Assembly: GCA_900315205.1 (NCBI GenBank)
Contig: OMYF01000002.1
Coordinates: 1 to 64,000 of the forward strand
Direction: 5' to 3'
From: an uncultured Acidaminococcus sp.
GTDB lineage: Bacteria; Bacillota; Negativicutes; Acidaminococcales; Acidaminococcaceae
DNA length: 64,000 nucleotides
A model generated the notes under the pieces. The model ran no database searches, had not been told where the DNA came from, and worked only from the letters and a program-made list of their open reading frames with translations. A program made the position numbers and the translations under genes. Below are positions 7,221 through 16,000 of the stretch, one piece after another; the stretch's first letter is position 1, and every line of letters starts with the position of its first letter.

Positions 7221-9647
7221 ATGGAGCATAAGGCGGATTATAAACTGATTGCGCTGGGTCTGTGCCTGTCGTCCCTGGCAGCGGGAGGAACGGCAGCGGC
7301 GAGTCCGGAGATTCCCGATTCCGTCAGTTTTGAGCAGCACACGTCGGCCGGCTCGAAGAAAGGCTATGGGGGTACTTCCAATGCTGTGAAAGTCAATGCG
7401 GATGGGACATATACGGTGACCTATGGCACCCAGTTCGATCCCCATCCGCAGAGCAGCCTGCTGAAGCCGGGCGGTGATGTTTCTGTCACGATCACCTCTG
7501 AACTGAATGAGCCCAATGCGGCAGTCAATCCCAAAAATAAGAAACAGAGCGGTTCCATCTGGGCTCTTGGACTCAGCAAAGGTGTGCACCTGAATCATGT
7601 TGACATCCAGTTAAAAGGGGATTCCTATGATTACAGCTATGACTGGGGCGGAAATCAGAAGCTGCGCAGCATCACTGCATACCGTACCGATCAGATCCAG
7701 ATCGATGATTACCGGCAGGAGAACGATCTGACCGTACATGCGGCAACGGAAGTCACGTCTGTCCGTGCCGGTGGTTCCACTATCAATATTGGAAACTGTT
7801 ATATCAGGAGTTACGTCACCAAAGGAGACGATTTTGAAGATGGTGCCTATCTGGCCAATAACGGGCTGTATGCCTTGAATGAAGGCGGTGTGGGCATTAT
7901 CAATGTGACGGGGAAACATGTCTATATCGATACGAACAGCAACAATTTTTCCAAACTGTATGACAGTGATACGTATGAGACCGATGTTTCTAAAAATGAT
8001 GCTGTAAGCGGCAAATATGGCGGGACTGTCAATATCAATGTGGACGGTACTGCAGAAGACGTGGCCATCATTGGCAACCTTGATGCCAAACAGGGCACGA
8101 TCAATATGAAACTTGCCAATGCTCAGTCCTACTGGCACGGATCGCAGGCAAATTATTCCGATACCAAAAAGCTGGGCACGCTGAATCTTTCGATTTCCAA
8201 TGGGGCCCAGTGGGTGCCGGACGGTTATCAGCAGAATCGGGTCAATGGAGAAACGGATCCTGTGGGGACCGAACGGATCACGGCCCTTACCTTACAGGAC
8301 GGCGGCATCGTCAACCTGCATGGCTTCGACAGTTTCACCGGGGAGAAGACGGCTGTCAAAGAACTCCATGTGGATGAATTGAAAGGCAGCGGCGGTATTT
8401 TCCGGATGGATGTGAATATGAAAGCCACACCCGATGGCGGACGCAACGGCAGCGATTTTGTCTATGTGGCAAAAGGCGAAGGCACCCATTATATCCAGCC
8501 CGTCGATCCGCAGAGGCTCACGGGCCTGACGACGCCTGTCTGGGTAGCCGACGCGGATGCCGATGTCTCTTTTGAAGGTTATACAAAACAGGAAACGATC
8601 GATGAAGGCTTTCTCTACGATTATATCCCGACGGTGGAAAAAAATGTGGTAGCTGCAGATACCGCACAGAATCAATATGGCAACAACTGGTACATCACAG
8701 CTGTCAGGGAACAGACGGAGCCCGTCGTCCCGGTCATCGAGGCCAGCATGGTCAATACGTATGCCACGGAGCGGGCCCGGCTGGAAATCGACAGCCTGAA
8801 CAAGCGCATGGGCGAACTCCGTGACTATAAAGATACGGAGACCGGCCTGTGGGTCCGTCATAAGAGCGGCCAAATCGAAGGCAGTGGCTCGAACTGGTTC
8901 AAAAATACATATCATTTCAACCAGATCGGTTTCGACAGACAAATCCACAATGACAGAGATGGGAGAGCATGGTATGGGATCGCCGCCCATTACAGCGATG
9001 ATGATGCTGCTTATCATCAGGGCCATGGCTCGGAAAAAAGTTACGGCGCATCACTCTACGCCAGCTGGGAAGGGAATAAGGGCCATTACAGTGATTATGT
9101 GCTGAAATACAGCCATTTGACCAATAAGTTCACGGCCTGTGATCAAACAGGAAGCGCAGCCGGCGACTATGACAACAATGCGCTGAGCCTCAGTGCGGAG
9201 TATGGCCGTAAAAACCGGTTCGGCCATGGCTGGATGTTCGAACCGCAGGCTGAACTGACTTATACTCATATTTCGGGTGCTGACTATACCATGAGCAACG
9301 GGATCCGGGTAAATCAGGACAATAACAACAGCCTCATCGGGCGTATGGGGTTCCGGTTCGGCCGTGAATATCATCTGGACAATCCGGCAAAACGCGGCCA
9401 GTGGTACGTCAAACTGGATCTGCTCCATGAATTTTCCGGTGATCTGGGCATTGCCATGACGAGTGCCGACGGCAGCCAGTATTATTCGCATTCGACTGAC
9501 GGCTCCGATACCTGGCTGGCCTGGGGCTTTGGCTGCAATCTGTCCCTGTCCGATCATTCCTGGTTCTATGCGGATATCGAGCGCTCTGCCATGGGCGATA
9601 TCAACACAAACTGGCAGATCGACGCCGGGCTGCGGTTCGCCTTTTAA
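7221..9647 (+). CDS. autotransporter outer membrane beta-barrel protein
   Basis: An 808-residue type V secreted protein. A signal peptide occupies about residues 1-30 (LIALGLCLSSLAAGG, with TAAA before the cleavage point). The passenger (about 30-515) is rich in Gly, Asn, Asp, Thr and repeated short strands such as GGTVNINVDGTAEDVAIIGN and GTLNLSISNGA, typical of a beta-helix of the pertactin type. The last 270 residues form the barrel: an ATERARLEIDSLNKRMGELRD linker helix, then GLWVRHKSG, aromatic-rich strands and a terminal phenylalanine (DAGLRFAF), the usual recognition signal of the BAM machine. No protease motif was found in the passenger, so adhesion is likelier than enzymatic activity. 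The ATG at 7221 is chosen over an in-frame upstream ATG because GGGGGGAG precedes it and the signal peptide follows directly. Confidence 0.93.
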   Translation: MEHKADYKLIALGLCLSSLAAGGTAAASPEIPDSVSFEQHTSAGSKKGYGGTSNAVKVNADGTYTVTYGTQFDPHPQSSLLKPGGDVSVTITSELNEPNAAVNPKNKKQSGSIWALGLSKGVHLNHVDIQLKGDSYDYSYDWGGNQKLRSITAYRTDQIQIDDYRQENDLTVHAATEVTSVRAGGSTINIGNCYIRSYVTKGDDFEDGAYLANNGLYALNEGGVGIINVTGKHVYIDTNSNNFSKLYDSDTYETDVSKNDAVSGKYGGTVNINVDGTAEDVAIIGNLDAKQGTINMKLANAQSYWHGSQANYSDTKKLGTLNLSISNGAQWVPDGYQQNRVNGETDPVGTERITALTLQDGGIVNLHGFDSFTGEKTAVKELHVDELKGSGGIFRMDVNMKATPDGGRNGSDFVYVAKGEGTHYIQPVDPQRLTGLTTPVWVADADADVSFEGYTKQETIDEGFLYDYIPTVEKNVVAADTAQNQYGNNWYITAVREQTEPVVPVIEASMVNTYATERARLEIDSLNKRMGELRDYKDTETGLWVRHKSGQIEGSGSNWFKNTYHFNQIGFDRQIHNDRDGRAWYGIAAHYSDDDAAYHQGHGSEKSYGASLYASWEGNKGHYSDYVLKYSHLTNKFTACDQTGSAAGDYDNNALSLSAEYGRKNRFGHGWMFEPQAELTYTHISGADYTMSNGIRVNQDNNNSLIGRMGFRFGREYHLDNPAKRGQWYVKLDLLHEFSGDLGIAMTSADGSQYYSHSTDGSDTWLAWGFGCNLSLSDHSWFYADIERSAMGDINTNWQIDAGLRFAF

Positions 9648-9710
9648 CCGCATGCAGGAAAAAAGGGCACGTCATTTTCACTGGAAAAAAATAAAACCAT
9701 ACAGGGATAC

Positions 9711-9751
9711 AAGCCGGACGGCACGGATGCATGGATCACACCGTCCGGCTT
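9711..9751 (+). terminator. hairpin after the autotransporter
   Basis: AAGCCGGACGG (9711-9721) pairs perfectly with CCGTCCGGCTT (9741-9751) around a 19-base loop. The T-run behind it is weak, so termination may be inefficient or need a factor. Confidence 0.6.
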
Positions 9752-9851
9752 CTGTCATTGTTCCATCCAGCCAGCACGGCCAGCGGCCGGGCAGCCGGAC
9801 TTGCCGCAGCGAAGGGACGGCCCTGCTTATGGTCCAGCTGGAAAATCATGA

Positions 9852-9913
9852 ATGTAAGAGTTGAAATTACAATTGATTTTGTTATAATAAAGATGTAATT
9901 TAATATATTACAT
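9852..9913 (+). promoter_or_regulatory. Rrf2 gene promoter between two palindromic operators
   Basis: A promoter TTGAAA (9861-9866), 16 bases, TATAAT (9883-9888) is bracketed by two 21-bp palindromes. The upstream one, ATGTAA-N8-ATTACAA (9852-9872), overlaps the -35. The downstream one, ATGTAAT-N7-ATTACAT (9893-9913), is near perfect and covers the start point. Their centres are 41 bases apart, about four helical turns. The layout fits autorepression by the Rrf2 protein encoded next. Confidence 0.7.
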
Positions 9914-9945
9914 AAAACCGAAAAGTCCCGGGGAGGGGGGTATCC

Positions 9946-10383
9946 ATGCAGATTTCTACAAAGTTTACCATCGCTGTGCATTTGCTGACGGCGGCCCGCT
10001 ATTTTGAGAATGAGACAAAAATTACGAGTCAGTTCCTGGCTTCCAGTATTGGCTCCAATCCTGTGATCATCCGGAACATCATGCTCCAGCTGCAGGAAGC
10101 GGGCATCATCGATGTAAAGCGCGGGCCCGGAGGCATTACGCTGAGACGGCCTCTCTCAGAAATTACCTATCTCGATGTCTATAAGGCAGTGGAAACAGGC
10201 AGTCGGGAGGATCTGTTCCGGTTCCACGAAAATCCGAACCCGAAGTGTCCTGTCGGCAGACAGATCCATCAGGCGCTCGACAGTTCCCTGGAAACCATCC
10301 AGGCTGATTTTGAAAAAGATCTGGCTTCGCATACTGTCCAGGAAGTTTATGACCGGATCCGGCAAGCAGAGGAGATGGACTGA
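9946..10383 (+). CDS. Rrf2 family transcriptional regulator (YwnA-like)
   Basis: A 145-residue winged-helix regulator. The N-terminus MQISTKFTIAVHLLTAARYF, the helix-turn-helix around residues 26-48 (TSQFLASSIGSNPVIIRNIM) and the wing GGITLRRPLSEITYLDVYKAVE are characteristic of the Rrf2 family. IscR-type members bind an iron-sulphur cluster through three cysteines; this protein has only one (KCPVGRQ, about residue 102), so it is not a cluster sensor of that type, and the lone cysteine could be a redox switch. GGGGAGGGGG before the ATG is a strong ribosome site. Palindromes at its own promoter and at the YwnB-like gene are its likely sites. Closest family name is YwnA of Bacillus. Confidence 0.92.
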   Translation: MQISTKFTIAVHLLTAARYFENETKITSQFLASSIGSNPVIIRNIMLQLQEAGIIDVKRGPGGITLRRPLSEITYLDVYKAVETGSREDLFRFHENPNPKCPVGRQIHQALDSSLETIQADFEKDLASHTVQEVYDRIRQAEEMD

Positions 10384-10702
10384 AAGGATGTCCTGATCCG
10401 GGACGAGGCTGGCAGTTCAGGCAAATTGAAAAAATTTCCACGCTTTTTTCAATCATTTCACGTTTTCCTTGCCGGATTTCTCCTATAATGACAGGAGTAC
10501 AGCCTGCCGGGATAGGGAACGGATTTCCTGTACCGCCGTATTTGCTGTCCTTCCGCTTCCAGCAAAAGTCCGGCCAGCGGAGAAGCAGGACGGAAATTTG
10601 TTTTTTCCGGTCATGGCAGTATGGTTGTGAAAGGGGAAACTGCTTCATTGCTCCATCGGGATTTTCACCATTTTGTGGACATTGACGGAAAGGATGATCG
10701 TT
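10384..10702 (+). other. gene-less stretch before the flavodoxin-type gene
   Basis: No gene is supported in these 319 bases. A TATAAT at 10494-10499 follows a poor -35 candidate and would give the reductase mRNA a leader of about 200 bases. A small CGGAAA/TTTCCG hairpin lies near 10591-10609. None of the ATGTAAT operator words found at the Rrf2 gene occur here. Confidence 0.4.
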
Positions 10703-11371
10703 ATGAAACTGATTGCTCTGAACGGCAGTCCGCGCCGCGCCGGCAACACGGCCGTCCTCTTGAAGGAAGCGCTGGCGGGCGCTGCTTCCGGCGGCGCAGA
10801 AATTTCTTTTGTGGATCTGTATTCTCTGGAGTATAAAGGCTGTATCAGCTGTTTTGCCTGCAAACGGAAAGGCCTGGCAAAGGGGTTCTGTTATGTACAG
10901 GATGCCTTGACGCCCGTGCTGGCGGAGGTCCGTGGGGCGGATGCCGTGATTTTCGGTTCTCCCATCTATCATATGAATCTTACATCGGGGCTGCAGGCGT
11001 TCCTGGAACGGTTTCTTTTTCCGACCAATATCTACAGTACGGAAATTCCGTCCGTACTGGGGAAAAAGATGCCGTCGGCCTTTTTCTATACGATGAACGT
11101 GACCGGAAAGCAGGCGGAGAAAGTCCATCTCCAGGACAGCCTGCAGCCCTATGAGGATTTCACCTCCAAAGCGCTGGGGCTTGTTCCGCACAGGCTCTGT
11201 GCTTATAATACACTGCAGTTTGATGATTACACAAAATATGAATCGGCAAAATTTTCCGAAGCGGACAAGAGAGCCTATCAGGAAAAATACGGGCCCGTTT
11301 GTCTGAAGCAGGCTTTTGACCTGGGAGCCGCCCTCGTAAAAGAAGCAGAGGCGCTTACGCAGACCTGCTGA
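10703..11371 (+). CDS. flavodoxin-fold NAD(P)H-dependent oxidoreductase
   Basis: A 222-residue FMN-binding reductase of the NADPH-dependent FMN reductase/iron-sulphur flavoprotein group. LIALNGSPRRAGNTAVLL is the FMN phosphate loop, and FGSPIYHMNLTSGLQAFLERF is the second flavin-contacting segment. Between them a cysteine cluster GCISCFACKRKG...FCYVQD (about residues 47-64) resembles the compact cysteine motif seen in iron-sulphur flavoproteins, although the spacing differs from the classical one. The ATG at 10703 has GGAAAGGA ahead of it. Substrate is unknown; quinone, azo or disulphide reduction are typical for the fold. Confidence 0.88.
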   Translation: MKLIALNGSPRRAGNTAVLLKEALAGAASGGAEISFVDLYSLEYKGCISCFACKRKGLAKGFCYVQDALTPVLAEVRGADAVIFGSPIYHMNLTSGLQAFLERFLFPTNIYSTEIPSVLGKKMPSAFFYTMNVTGKQAEKVHLQDSLQPYEDFTSKALGLVPHRLCAYNTLQFDDYTKYESAKFSEADKRAYQEKYGPVCLKQAFDLGAALVKEAEALTQTC

Positions 11372-11412
11372 AGAAAGGTTCTGCCCATCTGTATGAAAAA
11401 AGGAGTCCAGTA

Positions 11413-11889
11413 ATGAGATTATTGTTCCGTCAGAGGATTTTTTCCTGGTTCGACAGCTATGATATCTATGATGATGACGGCAATACGGTTTTTGTGGTGA
11501 AAGGACAGCTGGCGTGGGGACACTGCCTTAAGATCTGCGATGCCTCCGGCCGGGAGCTTGGCATGGTGAAGGAAAAAATCATTACCCTGCTGCCTCGGTT
11601 CACGCTGTATGAGAGCGGCAGGCGGATCGGCCAGGTGAAGAAGAATCTGACCCTGTTTTCACCATCCTTTACGATGGATTTCAAAGGCTGGAAAGCAAAA
11701 GGCAATTTCATGGAATGGGATTATACCATCCGGGACAGAAAGGGCAGTCCGGTGGCCATCGTCAGCAAGGAACTGCTCCGTCTGACAGATACGTATGTGC
11801 TGGATATCGTAAATCCTGCAGATGCGCTCTATGTACTGATGTTTGCCCTTGCCATGGATGCAGAAAAATGCAGCCGCAGCAAAGACTGA
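11413..11889 (+). CDS. LURP-one-related (YxjI-like) protein
   Basis: A 158-residue protein of the LURP-one/Tubby-like barrel family. Successive beta-strand pairs are visible: MRLLFRQRIFSWFDSYDIYD, VFVVKGQLAWGHCLKICD, ELGMVKEKIITLLPRFTLYE, RRIGQVKKNLTLFSPSFTM, then WDYTIRDRKGSPVAIVSKE and a final hydrophobic helix (ALYVLMFALAMDAE). The bacterial family (Bacillus YxjI) has no settled function; a membrane-associated lipid- or phosphoinositide-like binding role is only suggested by the fold. It starts 41 bases after the reductase gene and may be co-transcribed with it. Confidence 0.85.
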   Translation: MRLLFRQRIFSWFDSYDIYDDDGNTVFVVKGQLAWGHCLKICDASGRELGMVKEKIITLLPRFTLYESGRRIGQVKKNLTLFSPSFTMDFKGWKAKGNFMEWDYTIRDRKGSPVAIVSKELLRLTDTYVLDIVNPADALYVLMFALAMDAEKCSRSKD

Positions 11890-12097
11890 AAGGGACCGGG
11901 AAGAAAAGCGCAGCGCCCGTACCGGCGGCGTGTGCGCTGCTTGCTTCCGGATATCCTGTTTGCGGACAGGATCCGGTATTCTCCAGGACAGGGAATAAGG
12001 TTTTGACGAAAACAGGTTAGGAGTAGTAAACTATATGGTATGTAAATGAATGCTGTACAAACGGAACGTATCTGACGGAAAGAAAGGGAGAACTGAG

Positions 12098-12178
12098 ATG
12101 AAGATCCATAAAACCTTTGCCTGGCTGACAGTGGTGTGCTTTTGTGTGACCATGATTTCCGGATATAAAAAGAAGTAA
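12098..12178 (+). CDS. small 26-residue membrane peptide
   Basis: A short open frame with a good ribosome site (AAGGGAG, about seven bases before ATG). The peptide begins MKIHKTFAWL, has one hydrophobic segment of about 15 residues containing CFC, and ends in a basic ISGYKKK. This N-basic, hydrophobic, C-basic layout is that of single-pass bacterial micropeptides. A region of dyad symmetry and then a 24-bp terminator follow directly, so it seems to have its own transcription unit. I do not recognise it. Conservation in related genomes would decide whether it is real. Confidence 0.5.
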   Translation: MKIHKTFAWLTVVCFCVTMISGYKKK

Positions 12179-12251
12179 TGATATACCCTGCGGCATGAGG
12201 GATTGCCGGAACCGCGGCGGCTCCGGATCTGCTGCGGAGCAGCAGGATCCG

Positions 12252-12304
12252 GCAAAAAGGAAGATCCGTGACCGGAAAAACCGGTCACGGATCTTCCTTT
12301 TTGC
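12252..12304 (+). terminator. perfect 24-bp bidirectional terminator
   Basis: A perfect inverted repeat with 24-base arms (12252-12275 and 12281-12304) flanks a five-A loop. Core arms read AAGATCCGTGACCGG / CCGGTCACGGATCTT, and A- and T-runs at the two edges allow termination in either direction. A second, weaker hairpin (CCGGATC...GATCCGG) lies immediately upstream at about 12221-12251. The rest of 12179-12517 holds no supported gene. Confidence 0.9.
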
Positions 12305-12517
12305 TGTTTTGCATACCTGTTTCATCGCTGCTTGTGTTTAGCCGGGACAAACCGGAACAGAAGGTTCTGTGCTGCTGCCGTCGCAAATGGCACCGTGCGT
12401 ATCCCGAGCTGTCCGTCCGTTCTCTTTATGCGTCCGTTTTTTGTCCATTTTTCGGAACGGTGCTGCATTCTATGGTACAATGAGGACAGAATCAAATGTA
12501 CAGGAGGAGAATGGATC

Positions 12518-12925
12518 TTGCAAACCATTACGATTGTATCCGCGGCGATTTTGAAAGGGGACCGGGTCCTTGTCAGAGAGCAGTGTGAAAATACGGAGCA
12601 GAGCCACTGGGAATTTCCGGGCGGCCGGGTGGAAGAAGGCGAGCAGCCCGTGTCTGCGCTCTTTCGCATCATCCGGAAAGAACTGGCTGCTGAAGTCCAG
12701 GTGGACAGACCGCTCCTGCAGGTCACGGACAGCGAGCCGGAAGGCCGGGTGATCCGGGAATGTTATCTCTGTACAGCGCCGGCCGATCAGCTGAAACTGC
12801 TCGAACAGGAGAACACCCGCTGGCTGACGTTCCGCGATCTGGATCATATGGAATGGCAGGAAGCTGACCGCCGGATCGCAGAAGCCGTGAAGCAGTTCTT
12901 TAAGCAGGCAGAGAGGATGCTGTGA
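12518..12925 (+). CDS. Nudix hydrolase with atypical Nudix box
   Basis: A 135-residue protein of the MutT/CTP-pyrophosphohydrolase type. ITIVSAAILKGDRVLVREQ begins the fold, SHWEFPGGRVEEGEQP is the start of the Nudix box, and WLTFRDLDHMEWQEADRRIAEAV is the usual C-terminal part. The catalytic helix departs from consensus: after GGRVEEGEQP the family has about six residues and then RELxEE, whereas here ALFRIIRKELAAEV fits only if three or four residues are inserted, leaving KE-L-x-x-E. Activity may therefore be altered or lost. A TTG at 12518 is taken as start because AGGAGGAG at 12502-12509 is correctly spaced and the fold begins directly there. Confidence 0.82.
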   Translation: MQTITIVSAAILKGDRVLVREQCENTEQSHWEFPGGRVEEGEQPVSALFRIIRKELAAEVQVDRPLLQVTDSEPEGRVIRECYLCTAPADQLKLLEQENTRWLTFRDLDHMEWQEADRRIAEAVKQFFKQAERML

Positions 12926-13035
12926 GCTGACCGGTATGGCATGCTGAACGAGTGCTGCAGGAACTGCAATGCCCCGCAGGGTGATATAATGATAGCATCA
13001 TTTACGGAACTTTCTGAATTGCTTGGGAGAATCTT

Positions 13036-16000
13036 ATGAACGCTATGGAACAAAAAATGACTTTGTGGGAGGCCCTGCAGGGATCTTTGGGCGATCCTGC
13101 TTTTTGTAAAGAGCTGGGCCTTACTCCGGAGCAGATGCTGCAGCGGGTCCGTGAGCTCCGCCTGGAGGAAGCCTGTGTGCTGATCGAGAATGCGGCCGAA
13201 CCGGACGGGCGGTTTTCCGCCGGAGCCGTACTGGGCATCCTGAGAGGGTTTCTGCCTTCTCTGGGCGATGAACCGCAGAAAGGATGGCTGCGGGATTGTT
13301 ATGATTTCCTTCTGCGGCAGATCTTCCCGGAAACAACAGAACCGGAGCCTCCGGAAGCCGCTGCCCGGTACGGGACCGGCCGCCGCATCCTGCTCCAGAT
13401 CCTGCGGGGTGTGTATCATTATGAAAAGTTCCACTGTCCTTTCGATCCCAGACGGAATTTTGTCCTCATGAGTGCCAGGGAAGTCCGCCAGGAGCATTAT
13501 ACCCGGGAGTATCTGCGGCTCCGCACTCTGGTGCGGGAGATGTACCTTTATGAGTTCATGCGCCTGGGGACGGAAGTGACACCGTTCAATGCTCTGGGCC
13601 ATATCGGCGGCGTGACGTATGTGGCAACCTTCATGGCGCGGCAGCTGCACCAGCAGGGAGTGCCCGTCGACGTGGCTCTCATCGCGGGAGCGGCAGCAGT
13701 CCATGATATCGGCAAATACGGCTGCAAGAAGGGCGAAGAGAAGCGGGTCCCGTATCTGCATTATTACTATACGGAACTGTTCTGCGAACGGGAAGGGCTG
13801 CCCCAGATGGGACATATCGCAGCCAACCATTCTGTCTGGGATCTCGAACTGGAAAACCTTTCCGTCGAGTCTCTGCTGCTCATCTATGCGGATTTCAGGG
13901 TCAAAAGTTACTGGAACAAACAGCACCAGGAAATCATCCACTTCTATACCCTGAAGGAAGCATTCGACATCATCCTCAGCAAGCTGGATGATGTGGACAG
14001 TGCCAAGCGCCAGCGTTACCAGAAGGTATATGGCAAGCTCGCGGATTTTGAGGCTTACATGCTGGAACTGGGCGTAACGGTGGAACTGCCCGTCTCGTTC
14101 TCCCAGGCCCCAGCCGCCGCAAAGGTCCGGAAGCCCCGCGAAAAGATGCTGATGGAAGGGACGGAAGTGGTGCAGCAGCTGAAATATTCCGCCATTGCCC
14201 ACAATATCCAGCTGATGAGCATTTTCCGCAGTGAAAGCGATTTCGGCAATCTCATCGAATCAGCCCGCAGCGAGCAGAACTGGAAAAGCCTGCGCACCTA
14301 TATCAGCATCTTCGAAGAGTATTCGACGTATATGACAGAGCAGCAGAAGCTGATGACACTGAAGTTCCTCTTTGAACTGCTGAGCCATCACGAGGAAGAT
14401 ATCCGGGTCCAGGCGGCGGCCCTGATGGGCAGGATCATTGCCAATTTCAACGAGCGCTATACGAAGGAACTGCCCAAAGGCGTGCTGCTGCCCCGGAAAA
14501 AAGTCACCAACCTGACGCTGTTCAGACAGTATACGGCTCTCATCATCGATCCGGGGCGGCGTTACACCCAGCAGCACAAGACCTGGATCGGATCCTGCCT
14601 GGGGCCTTTTGTCCGGTCAGTCCTGGCCACGCGGTACGAGCGGCTGGGAACGGCCGTTGCCAATATCGCCGAGGACAAGCATCCTACTGCGCCGTATCTG
14701 GCCGTACTCGAGGAGTATTACAAGACCGCTTCCCCTTTGCCCGAACAGAGGATGATCCTGCTGCAGGCGCTGCTGTCCCTGCGTCCTGAAGATCTTACGG
14801 AGAGTTTCTGCCAGATCGTGAAGACATACCTTGCAACGGCCCTGCGGGACAGCAATACGATTGCCCGGATCGCCGCTCTCTACTGCAATCACCATCTCTT
14901 CAGGAAAGAAGAGGGGGAACAGGTCTTTATCCAGCAGCTGCTCCGGGTCATGCATCTGCCCGAGGGTCCTCAGCAGTTTGCAGAAAAAGAAAGTAGCCTC
15001 TTTCTGGAGGACCTGAAGACCGGTACGCACTGGCTGGTCAAGATCGCCAATATCCATCTCATGTGCCATGCCCTGAAACGGCAGCAGGAACGGGGCAATG
15101 TGATGCATCTCGGCATGCACCTGTGCAACCTGGTGAAGGTCAGCGAATACCTCGCTGTGCGTCAGGCCGCGGGGGAGGCTCTGCTTGACATTGCTGGTTC
15201 CATGACCTATGCCCAGCGCAATGAAATGGCAGTGGAGCTGTTCAACGGCCTGGAGATCGGGGACCTGCAGATTGCCAAATATGTGCCGGAATATCTGGGG
15301 AAGATGATCCTGAAGCTGCTGCCGGGAGAACTGGATGAATTTGTCAGTACGCTCCAGGAGGAAATCGACTCCACCAACTTCCAGCTGGCAACGGCGGCTG
15401 TCAATACGATCGGTGTGGTCCTGGAGAATTTCCGGCAGTTTGACAGCCAGTTCCCCCGGGAAAAAGAGAAAAATGAAAAACGGCAGCTGCGGCTGCTTTA
15501 TGCCATCCTGCGGGCCTATGCCCACTACAATAAGGAACTCAGCAGGGACGCATTCCGGGACCTTGGTACGTATATCTTCCACAGCCCGGTGATGCCGGAA
15601 GCACAGAAAGATTTCCTCTTTATCCACAGCTGCAAGAAAATCTGGGTCCTGCTGAATGAAAATACAGAAAACATGCTGGACTTCTACAGCAATGCGGCTG
15701 TCCTGAACCATCTGTATCGGTACATCGGGCGGGCCGAATCAAGCCACGGCTCCTTTGCCTTTACTCCGGAGAAAAAAGTCTGTTTCTATCCCGGTACATT
15801 CGATCCTTTCAGCAGCGGCCACAAGGCGGTTGCCAAAAGGATCCGGGACATGGGATTCGTGGTGTACCTGGCCCTTGACGAATTTTCCTGGTCCAAACAT
15901 ACACAGCCCCGCCTGATGCGGCGCAAGATCATGAATATGTCCGTGGCGGACACGGAAAATATCTATCCGTTTTCGGAGAATCTGCCCGTGAACATCGCCA

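Noticed and set aside
12844-14202. Minus-strand frames of 300-450 codons opposite the giant fusion gene (also at 14617-15711, 15739-16824 and 16906-18114)
   Set aside because: They overlap conserved enzyme motifs on the plus strand and show no recognisable protein text.
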